From Rhynchopus sp. YZ270_cl-10 (lineage: Eukaryota; Euglenozoa; Diplonemea; Diplonemida; Diplonemidae), in NCBI GenBank assembly GCA_964035575.1, contig OZ037878.1:186001-250000 (forward strand): 64,000 bases of DNA, read 5' to 3'. Positions 32,055 through 41,855 of this stretch are shown here, piece after piece. A model generated the notes under the pieces. It saw only the letters and a program-made list of their open reading frames with translations, was not told the origin of the DNA and did no database searches. Both the position numbers and the translations under genes were made by a program. How positions within the stretch are numbered: the stretch's first letter is position 1; each line of letters opens with the position of its first letter.

Positions 32055-32888
32055 TTACTTCTTCCCTGCTCCTAACGGCGCGCCTCTTACTATGACACAA
32101 CGGCGGCGCCCCTTTTCTGCGTTTGCAAGGAGTTTTCCTTTGTATACCACTTCGGGGAGTTGATGCACCCAGAGATCCGTTTTATGATCCACTGCGTGGA
32201 GCCATTTGTATCGACACTCCCCTGAGAGAACATAGAGGGAACGTGCAGGGAGGACAACTTCAATGGTGTCACATCCCTCTCGTGTCAACGTCATACAGCG
32301 TGTGTCGCACAGTGATAGACCAGCCACGATGTGCGAACTCTCTGCCTCATTGTCAAAGTGCGCACGCACATACCCCTCTTTTGTGTACTCCAAGAAGTGG
32401 TAGAGGTCCAGTGGAGGAAACTCTCCCCGTACATATTCGTTGAGGCGGAGAAGTGCAGGGTGGTCCTGTGGTGTCTTCTCTACGTATTTTTCTCGGTAAG
32501 AGAAGATGAGAGAGTCGGCATGCGCAGTCTCCCACGGCTGTGAGTCCATGGAGACGTCGATGAGGTTGGTCAGCTCCTGCTCTTCTTGCGGGGTGACGAA
32601 GTTTGGGATGATTGTGACATTAGATTTGAGAGCCTCATATTGTGCCGCACCCCCACCCCAGTGTACCAACGCGGCCGGGTCGTCCAAGTCCACGTGGAAC
32701 ACCTCTGCTTGTGCAGCCCACTTCTCCGCATCCAGTTGCTTCTGCAGCTGTGCCTGGCGATGTGAAGAGCGTGCCTTCTTTGCACGCAACATATCCCCCA
32801 TGCCCTGGTCAAAGCTCGGAGGGGCAAACACTGGGGTGCAATAAAACCGTTTCGCAGGAGAGACGGTGGGGCGGAGGAGTATGTTCAT
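32055..32888 (-). CDS. AlkB-like 2-oxoglutarate/Fe(II) dioxygenase, ALKBH7-like
   Basis: 277 residues from the ATG at 32888 (MNILLRPTVSPAKRFYCTP). The basic, Arg/Ser-rich, acid-free N-terminus looks like a mitochondrial targeting peptide. The domain starts NVTIIPNFVTPQEEQELTNL. RAHFDNE gives the iron-binding H-x-D, WLHAVDH the distal histidine, and GRRRCVIVRG the arginine that binds 2-oxoglutarate. IVAGLSLCDTRCMTL is the strand between. Its short length, mitochondrial signal and lack of a nucleotide-recognition lid point to ALKBH7 rather than a DNA-repair AlkB; ALKBH7 acts in mitochondria in metabolism and programmed necrosis in animals. The start follows a C-rich tract ending CCCCAG, a good acceptor. 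Confidence 0.85.
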   Translation of the reverse strand: MNILLRPTVSPAKRFYCTPVFAPPSFDQGMGDMLRAKKARSSHRQAQLQKQLDAEKWAAQAEVFHVDLDDPAALVHWGGGAAQYEALKSNVTIIPNFVTPQEEQELTNLIDVSMDSQPWETAHADSLIFSYREKYVEKTPQDHPALLRLNEYVRGEFPPLDLYHFLEYTKEGYVRAHFDNEAESSHIVAGLSLCDTRCMTLTREGCDTIEVVLPARSLYVLSGECRYKWLHAVDHKTDLWVHQLPEVVYKGKLLANAEKGRRRCVIVRGAPLGAGKK

Positions 32889-33702
32889 TATGGAAGGAAG
32901 GGACAAAGAGTGGCCTGGGGTGGGAGGTGGGAGGGGTGGGGTATGGGGGTGAGGTTGCAGGAGGGTATTGTGAGGTTTGGGGGGTAAAACATTGCCTGCC
33001 TTCTTTTTTTTGAAAACTTGGTTGTACTAGTGTAGCCACCCTAGAGTGTGCTCCACTATTTTTTTTTTTTTTGAAAACGTAGAAAAAAATGACTCGTGAG
33101 ACACAAATATATCCACTCCACGACCCCTCCTTGAAGTATTACACCGGTTGTAAAAAGAAAAAACCCTTTGCAAGAAGTACAGAAGAAGAGAGGCGGAGGG
33201 GAATTGGTGGTCGGAACCAGACGGGGAAAGTACGGGGAATTCGGGGGTGATGTCGGGTATGTTCTGGTTCGAGGGGAAAACGTGTCACCAAGCCAAAAAT
33301 TCCGACACCTCCCCTTCAAGGTACCCCCCCTTGGCACACCTTGCTGGTGGGCGAGTATTTCGCCCACCCCTGATTTTTAGGAAAAACTCGCCCAAATTCG
33401 GGCGCAAATCCTGGTGCACATATTCACCTTGGGAGTGAATAATGGAGGGAGGGGGCGACTGATGAAAACATGCCACTCGAAAACAAACTTGAAGTTGCAT
33501 CACATAAAGTACGCCGCTCTAACGGCAGCCATGTCGCAGCAGTTGCTGACAGCTATGTGAAACACTCCGGGGGAAGATCCCAGGCGTGCCATCCCAACAA
33601 AAATAAAGACGACACCAATAAAACCACCAAAAAAAGCTGTATCAAGTATTGTTACCCAAACCCGGCCCCCATATCCCAGCAACCCCACCACTTAAAGCCC
33701 CT
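32889..33702. other. Intergenic region with transposon-derived repeats
   Basis: No gene. A T-run-led short repeat lies at 33003-33060 (TTGAAAACTTGGTTGTACTAG, CACCCTAGAGTGTGCTCCAC), shared with 48318-48368. A relative of the interior of the 41-kb element lies at 33320-33590. Confidence 0.65.
33320..33590. mobile_element. Diverged relative of the ACTCGCC-rich element
   Basis: The segments AAATCCTGGTGCACATA (33407), GACTGATGAAAACATGCC (33458), ACTCGAAAACA and GGGGAAGATCCCAGGCGTGCC (33571) occur in the same order and spacing at 41206-41415. CTCGCC-type units flank the left side at 33350-33400. No coding potential seen. Ends not defined. Confidence 0.6.
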
Positions 33703-35775
33703 TTAGACTTTTTGCACAACTCTGTAGGTGTCTACTTTGTGCTGCAAAAGTGCGGATTCAAGAGCAGATGGCACTGTGCCGCCAGGTTCGTAAAAGCACG
33801 CACCCTCAGCAGACACAGCTTCTTCGCACAGTGTCCAGCTCCGACGCACAGTGCGTCCCAACACAGTCACAAAGCGTTGCTTGTGCGAACCAATATCCCC
33901 GTGCTGCACAGAGCCGCTCGCAAGACCAGCACCCTTGAAGAAGACGGTCTTCGTCATCATGCGTTGTGCAAACCGTATCGCATTCTCCATGTGTGCAGGG
34001 GCCGAACGGGTCACGTTCCACCCAACGCACACACAGCTCCCAAGCAGCGTCACCAAGCTCCCACCGCTTTGGTCCAGTGCAATCGTGAGTGTTGCAAGCC
34101 CTGCGTTCATGGAGTGCAGAGCTCTGCTGTGGCCCTCTTCACCCACTTCAAGGTTCACAACTCCAACGGTTCCGGTAACCTGACGAACAGCGTGTGCGTC
34201 CAAAGATCCTTCAGACAGAGTGAATGACTGTGACCCTAGAGTGAGTGACCCTGATACACATGACGTCAATGACACCCCAGACTTCCTTCTGTTGACGGAC
34301 TCAAGAGATTTGCGTTCACGTCCAGCAAGCAAGACAGGCCACAAGCAGCAGACGTCCATTGCCTGAGACACACCCTTCAGATTAAGTGACTCCACCTGAC
34401 CAGCAAAAGCAGTGCACCTGCCACAGACAGACGCCCACAAGTCACTTGGTATTGCCACAGCCCCTGGCTTGCATGTACTCTCAAGTCGTGCCGCAACGTT
34501 TACTGTGTGTCCGAAGTAGTCGGTCCGTCCCGTCAGTGTGCTCTGCTCTGCATTCACAGGACCGGTGTTCACACCAATGCGCACAGTCAGCCCACCCCAA
34601 AGAGAGCTCTGTGCAGCACAGATAGGCGACCCCTCCAACAGCGACACAGGCCAGTTTGCTTTGAGAAGTCGTTCCTGCACCTGCAGCGCAAAGTTCACAC
34701 CATCCACTGTTGTAGCAAAGGCAACCATGAAGGCATCGCCAATCGTTTTTACTTCATATCCGCAAAAGTCCTGTATTGCCTCCCGCATCACAGCGTTGTG
34801 GATCTTTAGCCCAGCACGCATCCCTTCTGGCGCACACTCCCAGATCGATGTTGACGAACGGATGTCTGTAAAGACAATCGTTCCTCTGTTGTTCTCGAGC
34901 ACGGGTGGTGGAACAGCCATGTGTGTGTCTCCGTCATCCTCAAACAGCGCTGCAGGGAGGTAGGGACGGTACTTCCGCAGGTTCTCCTCCATCCTCCGCA
35001 GTGTTGCGTGCATCTCCTCTGGGAGCTCGTCCCTCTGTTCCTCTAGCATCTGCGCCACACCGTCCACATCGTACCCCGCAAGCAACGAGGCAATTTCCTG
35101 CACAGCGCTGATTGTCCGCTCCATTGTTGCCTGCTCCTTCAGGATGTCACGTGCAAACCCTCTTGTTGCGATGAAGTCGATCACGAAGACCATGCACGCT
35201 TCAAGCAGAGGTAGGGCAGGGTTCCGAGTACACGGAAGCGTATCGCACTGGTTGTCCGAAATCCATCGCTCCCTCCCGTACGACCCTCCCTGCGGTGGCA
35301 GTCCTGGGAGGTCGAACAAACCAAACCTGAAGTTCGTTTCTGCAGCCGCAAACACTAGCCAGCACAACACAACGCAGACCAGCCAGACGCTGTAGCGGGA
35401 GGGGACCTGCATCACAAGCATGAAGTCCACTACCAGAACAATGGGAGCCCAGAACGATGCGTTCATGACACGCATTTGCAGGTCTATGATAATCAAGGAG
35501 AAGGTAAGTGTGTAGGCTATCCCAACAATGATTGGGGTGGACAGCTTGCAGCGACACAGAACAACTGTGATACCAAGGACACAAGAGCACGTCAACATCC
35601 CTACAGTAAGAAATGACGATGTAATCTCCATAAATAATTGGTAATAGATCGCGACGTACACCAACGCAAACGAGAGGAGACTCACATTAAACGCAAAAAA
35701 CAACGTGCGTTTCGACCGCTCCTTCTTCCCCAACGTCTGGTCGAGGGACAGTACATTGTCAAGACAGGGCATCAT
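33703..35775 (-). CDS. Multi-pass membrane adenylyl cyclase with degenerate second cyclase domain
   Basis: 690 residues, ATG at 35775. Residues about 25-145 hold five to six hydrophobic helices and another lies near 190-203, followed by a helical linker ending LRKYRPYLP, a sequence typical before cyclase domains in protists. The class III catalytic domain spans about 297-450: metal aspartates D304 (VFTDIRSS) and D347 (KTIGDAF), adenine-selecting K343 and D419, and transition-state N426 and R430 (VNVAARLE). K/D at the base-selecting positions predicts ATP as substrate, giving cAMP. Residues about 530-690 resemble a second cyclase homology domain lacking the metal aspartates (GVVNLEVGEEGHSRALHSMN, TVRRSWTLCEEA), perhaps a regulatory partner. 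A possible 5' exon is not excluded, since CACACAG precedes the start by about 20 bases. Confidence 0.9.
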   Translation of the reverse strand: MMPCLDNVLSLDQTLGKKERSKRTLFFAFNVSLLSFALVYVAIYYQLFMEITSSFLTVGMLTCSCVLGITVVLCRCKLSTPIIVGIAYTLTFSLIIIDLQMRVMNASFWAPIVLVVDFMLVMQVPSRYSVWLVCVVLCWLVFAAAETNFRFGLFDLPGLPPQGGSYGRERWISDNQCDTLPCTRNPALPLLEACMVFVIDFIATRGFARDILKEQATMERTISAVQEIASLLAGYDVDGVAQMLEEQRDELPEEMHATLRRMEENLRKYRPYLPAALFEDDGDTHMAVPPPVLENNRGTIVFTDIRSSTSIWECAPEGMRAGLKIHNAVMREAIQDFCGYEVKTIGDAFMVAFATTVDGVNFALQVQERLLKANWPVSLLEGSPICAAQSSLWGGLTVRIGVNTGPVNAEQSTLTGRTDYFGHTVNVAARLESTCKPGAVAIPSDLWASVCGRCTAFAGQVESLNLKGVSQAMDVCCLWPVLLAGRERKSLESVNRRKSGVSLTSCVSGSLTLGSQSFTLSEGSLDAHAVRQVTGTVGVVNLEVGEEGHSRALHSMNAGLATLTIALDQSGGSLVTLLGSCVCVGWNVTRSAPAHMENAIRFAQRMMTKTVFFKGAGLASGSVQHGDIGSHKQRFVTVLGRTVRRSWTLCEEAVSAEGACFYEPGGTVPSALESALLQHKVDTYRVVQKV

Positions 35776-36048
35776 GAAAACAAACCCACTACCTGTGTGT
35801 ATGATGATATTTTAGTTGTGTTTTATACGCATTCTGAAACCTTGAAAACCCCCTTTTTTTTTGTCTTCTTCTTACAGGCAGGGCTGTGGAATTTATTATC
35901 AATGTCGTTGCATTTTTGAAAGATTCTAAAAAGCAAAATTTAAGAAAAGAAAGAAATCTTGAACACGCCTCCGAAACAATGAGCCAGTTGCCCCCGTATC
36001 CAACCATGGGACATGGAACAATGCACGCTACGACGGAAACCACGGTCC
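35776..36048. other. Short intergenic spacer
   Basis: Spacer between the cyclase start and the decayed tail of the GT34-like gene; nothing recognised beyond T and A runs. Confidence 0.5.
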
Positions 36049-36445
36049 TCACTTACCCGACCTCAATAAACACAACCAGACGATGCAAAAGCTAAATAAG
36101 CTTCTTATGCACACTACAGACCTCCGCTGCCCACCTCGACCTACACATGCACGAAGCCACCTCCGCACCTCCATCAGCAGACGTGCCACCAACTCATCCA
36201 CGTATGTCGTCACACGCCCCTCCACTGCAGCTAAGTAGTCCTCGAAAGAGCGCGATGCCCCATCACCTTCCACCGCACCTCTGCCGAAAACGAGAACGTC
36301 GCCCCAGATGGACCCCCATGCACAGCAGAGAATAAGGTAGGGGGGCCGGGGACCGGGCTTATTCTCTGCTGTGCCCCCATGCCGGGTCGTGCTCCGTCTT
36401 CCACCCTATCTGACACACACCTATGAACCTCTCCTCCTCTGCTTG
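36049..36445 (-). pseudogene. Decayed C-terminal extension of the GT34-like gene, interrupted by a MITE
   Basis: Directly after the TAG at 36448-36446 the same frame stays open and protein-like: QAEEERFIGVCQIGWKTEHD up to the MITE at 36321. Beyond the MITE the frame resumes as SIWGDVLVFGRGAVEGD and EDYLAAVEGRVTTYVDELVA, ending in TGA at 36049. Removing the 53-base MITE and one 8-base target copy leaves an intact frame (HDPAWGSIWGDV), so the MITE entered coding sequence. This is therefore probably the former C-terminus of the neighbouring gene. The alternative is a separate exon of an unseen gene. Confidence 0.55.
36321..36373. mobile_element. 53-bp MITE with 16-bp TIRs and 8-bp target duplication
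   Basis: The ends CACAGCAGAGAATAAG and CTTATTCTCTGCTGTG are perfect complements, separated by only 21 bases of G-rich sequence. The flanks are CCCCCATG on both sides (36313-36320 and 36374-36381). It is the same family as 15510-15644, with most of the interior lost. Confidence 0.9.
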
Positions 36446-38151
36446 CTACCAAACCATCTCCTGCCACCGTGGGTTACCCTTCTTCTTGCACGGCTTCGAT
36501 GTGGGAGTAATGGTAGTAACATTTGGGCACGGCTGTGAGAGGTTTGCTCGGTCTAAGGCCCATTGTGGTGGGGACTTTCTTGCGTGGAAGGGGATTTCAG
36601 TACGGAGGCAGTTGTACGCTGAGCCCCCTGTGTGGAAGATGGGTGCCACAAAGGCGGGCATGGGTGTACCTTTCATATGAAAGGCTGCCATCTGCAAGCG
36701 CACTGTAAGGTTCCATCTGTGAAAGTAGAAATGCGACCACTGAAAGCCACTAACCGGTGCATTGCTGACCTTTCCCTCAACGATTCCCTTATCAGTCAAC
36801 GGAGGCTTCTTTGCTAACAAAGTCAACTCCCTCCGAAACAACCCATCAGTGTACGGCGCCAGATCCACCCCATTGACCGTCCACGATACGCTGTTTGTTC
36901 TGATGGGAAACACCCTCTTTTGTGTGATTGTTTTCCAGATCGCCTCGGGAGCACCCTTCGCAAATTTTGGTGTTGGCATAAAGACAGGCAGGTTTGTGTT
37001 GTTTGAGATGAGGCAGCTTCCATGATACGTAAGACCGTTCTGTCCGGAGAGCTTCCTGGAGACAACTATGTTGAATTCTGATTGGTCGAAGTTGTGGAAC
37101 CATCCGCAGCCATCTGGACCGGACACACCTTCGTAAGGAGCGGTCTCGATGGTGACAGCTTCGTGCCACCAGTCTGCGAGGAACTGTGCAGTCCACGCAC
37201 TGCGCCTCAGACTGAAGGCTCCGTCGCACAACTCATCCACAGGCATGTCGTCCTGAAGTGCAACGTCCCACTCCTGTGCAGGTGGGAAGAATGTCTCGGT
37301 GAACGTAGTGTTCGCAGCCATCTCAAAGCCGTACGGCGTAAAGAACGCATCGTTGTCCAGAAGGAAGACCATCTTGACGTGAGGTGAAATGGAGAAGGCC
37401 GCGTGGATGCAGTGCAGCTTCACCCAATGCGCATTGCGTGGGAACCGCATTGAGTCGTTGTGTTCTCCGTGGTGGATCAAACCTGCATTTTTTTTTTTTT
37501 TTTGAAACGGAAAGACAATTCTGATCACATACCTGCCAACGGCAAATACTCCGCCTCATTGGCCCAGGCCGCTCCATTGAACACTGCCTCCCAATACCGG
37601 TCGAGATATTGCAAGGACGACGCAATTCTGAGAAGCACCCTCTCAAGCGGGAGCGTGCGTGCCGCCCTCTTGCCATGATCGAGGTATAGGATAGGCCCGC
37701 AGGGACGCCCGCCTTGGTAATACCGTCCATCACGCTCTGTCAGGACATCTTCGATGCTGCCGTTTGGGACGCAGTCGGGACCTCCTCCTGGGGCACGCCC
37801 GCACAGCCATTTGTACGGCAGTGCACAGAGCGCTTCCTGGGGAAACTCTGCACCGCCGATCCGTTCTTTTACATTCGCGGTGATGTGTTTCGCGAGGGGA
37901 CCCCAGGGTGCAGGATCTGTTGCTACATACGGCCGTATTTCATTATCAATAAGGTGTCGCATGTATGCGTCGGTGGGTGCAGAGGTGGCGGTATCATCTG
38001 TGTGCGGTGTTGGTACAGTACTATGATTAGTGTGAGCACCCCCCAAAGCGCCTCTACGATGTGCCAGTGCTGGTCCATCCACCCCTATCCTCGGTCCAGC
38101 AACGAGAAGCGCAAAAACAGTGCTCACCACAACGACAGCTTTCTTTAACAT
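36446..38151 (-). CDS. GT34-like (GMA12/MNN10) glycosyltransferase, two exons
   Basis: Exon 1 is 38151-37533 and exon 2 is 37482-36446; the 50-base intron (GTATGTG to TGCAG) is phase 1. The sum is 1,656 bases, 551 residues. The N-terminus MLKKAVVVVSTVFALLVAGP is a signal anchor, followed by a Thr/Ser/Pro stem, as for a type II Golgi enzyme. FPRNAHWVKLHCIHAAF, then HVKMVFLLDNDAFFTPY (DND as DxD metal site), DQSEFNIVVSRKL and GLTYHGSC follow the GT34 order of galactosyl- and mannosyltransferases. WHEAV and several Asn-glycosylation sites fit the lumen. Sugar and acceptor cannot be read. The reading frame stops at TAG, but protein-like sequence continues in the same frame beyond it, see 36049-36445. 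Confidence 0.85.
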
Positions 38152-39009
38152 TGTGGTTTAACAAAAAAAAAAAAAGTGGATATCAAAAGCTGATAAAACC
38201 GAAGCCTCTCTCGTTTTTTTCGCGTAATCACTTCAAGAGAAGCAATGTTTATGAATAAAAAATTGGTAAATAAAAAGGAAAATATATCGGTCATGAGGGC
38301 ATTGTTCGTTGTGTATGTTTAGAAGAGAATAGACGGGGTGGTAATGGTGTACACCCAATTCGAAGATTTCTCCGTCGTGTCTGGAAGAGGGGTGATTTGG
38401 GGGGGGGGGGGGTGCTTGAGTGAGGAAATTTTGTGAGTATGATGTTATGGGAAAAAAGGGAGGCAGGGCAGGAGGGGAGGTCCTTTTAAGAAGAGAGGAA
38501 AAACCTTGACAAAAAAAAGTGAGTAAGAAACCCAAAGGGCGAAGAGACAGCACAAAGAGCAGGTAGACCAGTTTCTCTGCAACTTCGTGTGAGCCGATTT
38601 TTTTTTTTTTTTTGACGTCAAAAAGCACAACGTATAGTACAATGCACACATTTGTGTGATGTGACAAAAAAAAAAAACCGACACACCTGTCATAAAATAC
38701 GGAAGCTAAACACAAAGCTATCTTGCTGGACTGCACCAATAGGGGTGGGGAAGGGCGAGGGGGGGGAGAAGGGGTGCTATGGGGAACTCTGAGCATGAGG
38801 GGTGGTACTGAAATGCAAATGCAAATGCAAGCACGCGTTAGGTGCGGGCCAACACCGTGATGGGGGTATACATACCGATGCCGGTATATATTTTTCACGT
38901 TGACAAGTTGATTGTACCAGCAGACGACGGGTCTGACCCACTGTATTATTTTCCTTGAAAAGCAACTCCTCGTTTGTGCTCGGTTGGGGGGGGGGGGGGG
39001 GGAGTAGGT
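38152..39009. other. Intergenic region, about 0.85 kb
   Basis: A minus-strand frame of 284 codons crosses here but is low-complexity and spacer-like (poly-C, poly-T, CACAAAT runs), so I do not call a gene. G runs lie at 38400-38412 and 38986-39002. Confidence 0.55.
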
Positions 39010-39404
39010 GGCAGTGGGAGATAATTGTTGGAAAAGTGCAGCTGCCTCGTTGTGTCGCCACATCGTTGCAACACTCCACTTTTCCACACAATTTTTTGGT
39101 CACCACTAAAAAAAACATTCTCTCTAATTTCCCTAATTTTCGGTGCTTTTGAGGACTCTCCAAAATTTAATTTATTTTTTTTTTGCACAAAAATGATTTT
39201 GTTTTTTTACCCCACAAAAACGCTTATCACGCTGGTGTGGCAACATATGTGACAGTAAAAGGAAAGCCTTCTTCAGCCACAACATTTGTTCTTCTATTTT
39301 TTTTTTTTTTTGATAAATTGTTGGAGTAGCGTAGTTGTCTCGGTTGTGTTGCCACAGTTGTGCAATCTCCATTTTTCTATCTTATATATTATTATGGTAC
39401 GACA

Positions 39405-39470
39405 ATCGCCCACCACAAGAGGGTGGGTTCGATTCTGTCCTCAAATGTCACCCGAAGGGGTTAGGCGATA
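39405..39470 (+). repeat. Dispersed short repeat, family 3
   Basis: TACGACAATCGCCCACC, then the stem CCCACCACAAGAGGGTGGG, GTTCGATTCTGTCCTCAAAT and GTCACCCGAAGG. GGGTTCGATTC matches a polymerase III box B. The duplicate is at 49058-49125; another copy follows at 39515-39562. Confidence 0.6.
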
Positions 39471-40100
39471 CTATACGATATATTTTCTTTTTGTGTTTTG
39501 AGTTTTTTTGTTGTTGTGTCGACAATCGCCTAAGAACACACTTGGGGTTAATAGGGTCTGTAGTTTTTTTGTGGTGACATTTCGCGTGAAACGTCTGTTG
39601 TCAAAATAAGGTCGCAAAAAAAAAAAGGGTGGGGCGGAGAGCGGGGAGGTCGGGGGGAGCTTTGAATGGAATATATCATTTATGACTCTTAGGAAACTAT
39701 TAGCACAGTTGAGACACCCCCGAGGAGGAGCTCCACCATGCCAGCGTTTTTTTCTTTTTTTTTTGTAGTTTCGACAATCACCTATCCGAGGACGGGTTCT
39801 GTACACAAAAGGTCGCCCGAAGGCTAAATGATTTTTTTTTTCAAATGGTGTTTGTACTTGTTTGTCGGAGGGGGAACGGAAAGGTGAGGGGGAACTATGA
39901 GACTGCACTCTTTACATTTGTCTATGTATTTTCACGAAAATACACATTTTTTTTTTTGGTTTTTGCTTTATGTCCCCTACCAAAATCACTCGATAACAAC
40001 AAAAAATAAAACACAAAATAATTGTCTTTTATTTCGACACAAAAAGCAGGGGCCATAAAAAAAAAAAAATGCAAAACTCCGTTTTTGTTGGGAGGGCTAG

Positions 40101-40180
40101 TACATACTATGCATACGGGCCCGAGTCGGGCAAAACTCAGGCTGAGTCGGCCCGACTCGGATCGTATACAGAGTATGATA
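40101..40180. repeat. Small palindromic insertion specific to copy A
   Basis: CATACTATGCATACGGGCCC and GAGTCGGGC are mirrored by GCCCGACTC and GTATACAGAGTATG about 20 bases later. Copy B (49830-49860) lacks this hairpin, so it is an insertion of roughly 80 bases, MITE-like. Confidence 0.55.
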
Positions 40181-41003
40181 GTACCTCTCAAAAAGAAGAA
40201 AAAAAAATGCTAGTTATTCGTGAAATGCCATTTATTTGTTTTGCGTTAAGAAAGGGAGCACGGTAATGGTGAATGTTTCGCTGTTCTGTGTACAGAACAT
40301 AGAACCAATACATTGCCATACTTTTCAAGATGCGGATGTGCGAGCACTGAGGCAATCTTGACCCCCTCAGTGTTGCAGTGTGGAGAGTGCACGACGAAGG
40401 CCATCAGAATTACGCAAATTCCAACGGGCCGTTCGTCCCTCGAGAGCAGTGCTCACTTTCTTCTTGTCTCACCAACTTACTTCATTGCTAAGTATTAATA
40501 GCAAAAAAATATAAGTGCAGGGCAAGTTTTTTTCTCGTTTCTCATTATTCGCGCGCGCATTATTTTTGAAATCCCAAAAAAAAAACTAGCCTTAAAAAAA
40601 ACTAGTGGTAAGGTAACGCAGGGGAGTGGGCCTGGGGGGTGGCACGTTTCATACTTTTTCCCTCTCCACAGACCCCCCTCACCCGAAACCCCCCCACACG
40701 TATTGCACAGACTTGCAAAAAAAAAAAAAAAAATGCCGTTCTTCAGGGTCACCATCGTGGACGAGGCTGGTGCGAAGACCAACTCGGTTGTGAACATCAC
40801 CGACCTGACGCAGACGTTCGCTGCGTTTGTGTATGCGCACACGGGGTCCGCAAAACCCCTCTCCGTGGAGGTTTTTGCGAAGGGTGCTAGTGTGAGGGAC
40901 AAGGTTTGTTAGAGCTACAGCCTGGAATGCATGGCCGAAATGCAGTACAACTGCATCCATGCCACCTTCGCCCGCGCTCCCCCCCCCCCCCCCCCCCCCC
41001 CCC

Positions 41004-41855
41004 CCTAGGCATACTGTGCAGGCGAGCCGTTTTTAGGCGAGTTTTTCGTTTTCCTGATTTTCAGGAAAAACTCGCCAAAAACTCGCCCTACTCGCCCATT
41101 ACTCGCCTATTACTCGCCAAAACTCGCCAAAAACTCGCCAAAACTCGCCTAAACTCGCCTAAACTCGCCAAAAACTCGCCTAAACTCGCCCACATTTGGG
41201 TGCAAATCCTGGTGCACATACGCACCTTGGGGGTGAAAATGTGCACCAGGATGTGAAAATGGAGGGCGGGGGTGACTGATGACAACATGCCACTCGAAAA
41301 CACACAAAAAAATTGAAATTGTGTCACTTGTACGTCTAAAGGCAACCATGTCACGGCAGTGGCTGACAGGCATGTATGTAAACATTTGCTCCAGGGGAAG
41401 ATCCAAGCGTGCCGTAGATCCCGGGGGACAAGACGTGCTACAATCCGGAGGATGACGAAGACATGAGCCGGGGCTACACTCGCTATACAACAATGTCCTC
41501 GTCATGCCGGTAAATGGCAACCCTGCAGGCCACCCCTTGGCGGTATTCCCCCACGACTACATCGCACCCATCTGTGCAAGCTTCATGGATCCGCAGAAGG
41601 TACAGCTGGACTGGTGGTACTGGTTGTGGAAGCCTACAAAGCAAACTGCAGAGGTCTTGTTCAAGTGGAACGAAAAAATTTTTTTCTTCAAAACTCAAAT
41701 TTCCCTCATATTTTCGTGTGTACACTTTTCCCAAGGTAAAATCCCTACCAAAAAAAAAAACTCGCCAAAACTCGCCCCCCAAAAATGGGCGAGTTTTAGG
41801 CGAGTTTTTGGCGAGTAGGCGAGTTTTTTTTACTCGCCTGCACAGTATGCCTAGG
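41004..41855. mobile_element. Nested element with 23-bp TIRs and ACTCGCC repeats
   Basis: The ends are CCTAGGCATACTGTGCAGG (continuing CGAG) and their complement, closing at GTATGCCTAGG. Subterminal arrays of ACTCGCC/GGCGAGT units lie at 41030-41190 and 41755-41835. The middle contains part of a plus-strand coding fragment. A run of 27 C precedes it (40979-41005). Confidence 0.7.

Noticed and set aside
36440-36450. Genome-wide reassignment of TAG to a sense codon
   Set aside because: The kinase and SPRY-like genes end sensibly at TAG, and the extension behind the GT34 stop is also interrupted by a MITE, so decay explains it better.
36231-36467. 78-codon minus-strand frame across the 53-bp MITE
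   Set aside because: It is an alternative frame that reads through the MITE; the frame with protein-like sequence on both sides of the MITE is a different one.
38233-39087. 284-codon minus-strand frame
   Set aside because: Composed of homopolymer and repeat spacer; composition unlike neighbouring proteins, no family match.
39395-39470. tRNA gene, suggested by GGGTTCGATTC
   Set aside because: The T-arm does not pair (GTGGG against CTGTC) and no acceptor stem or D-arm can be drawn; kept as a dispersed repeat with a box-B-like core.
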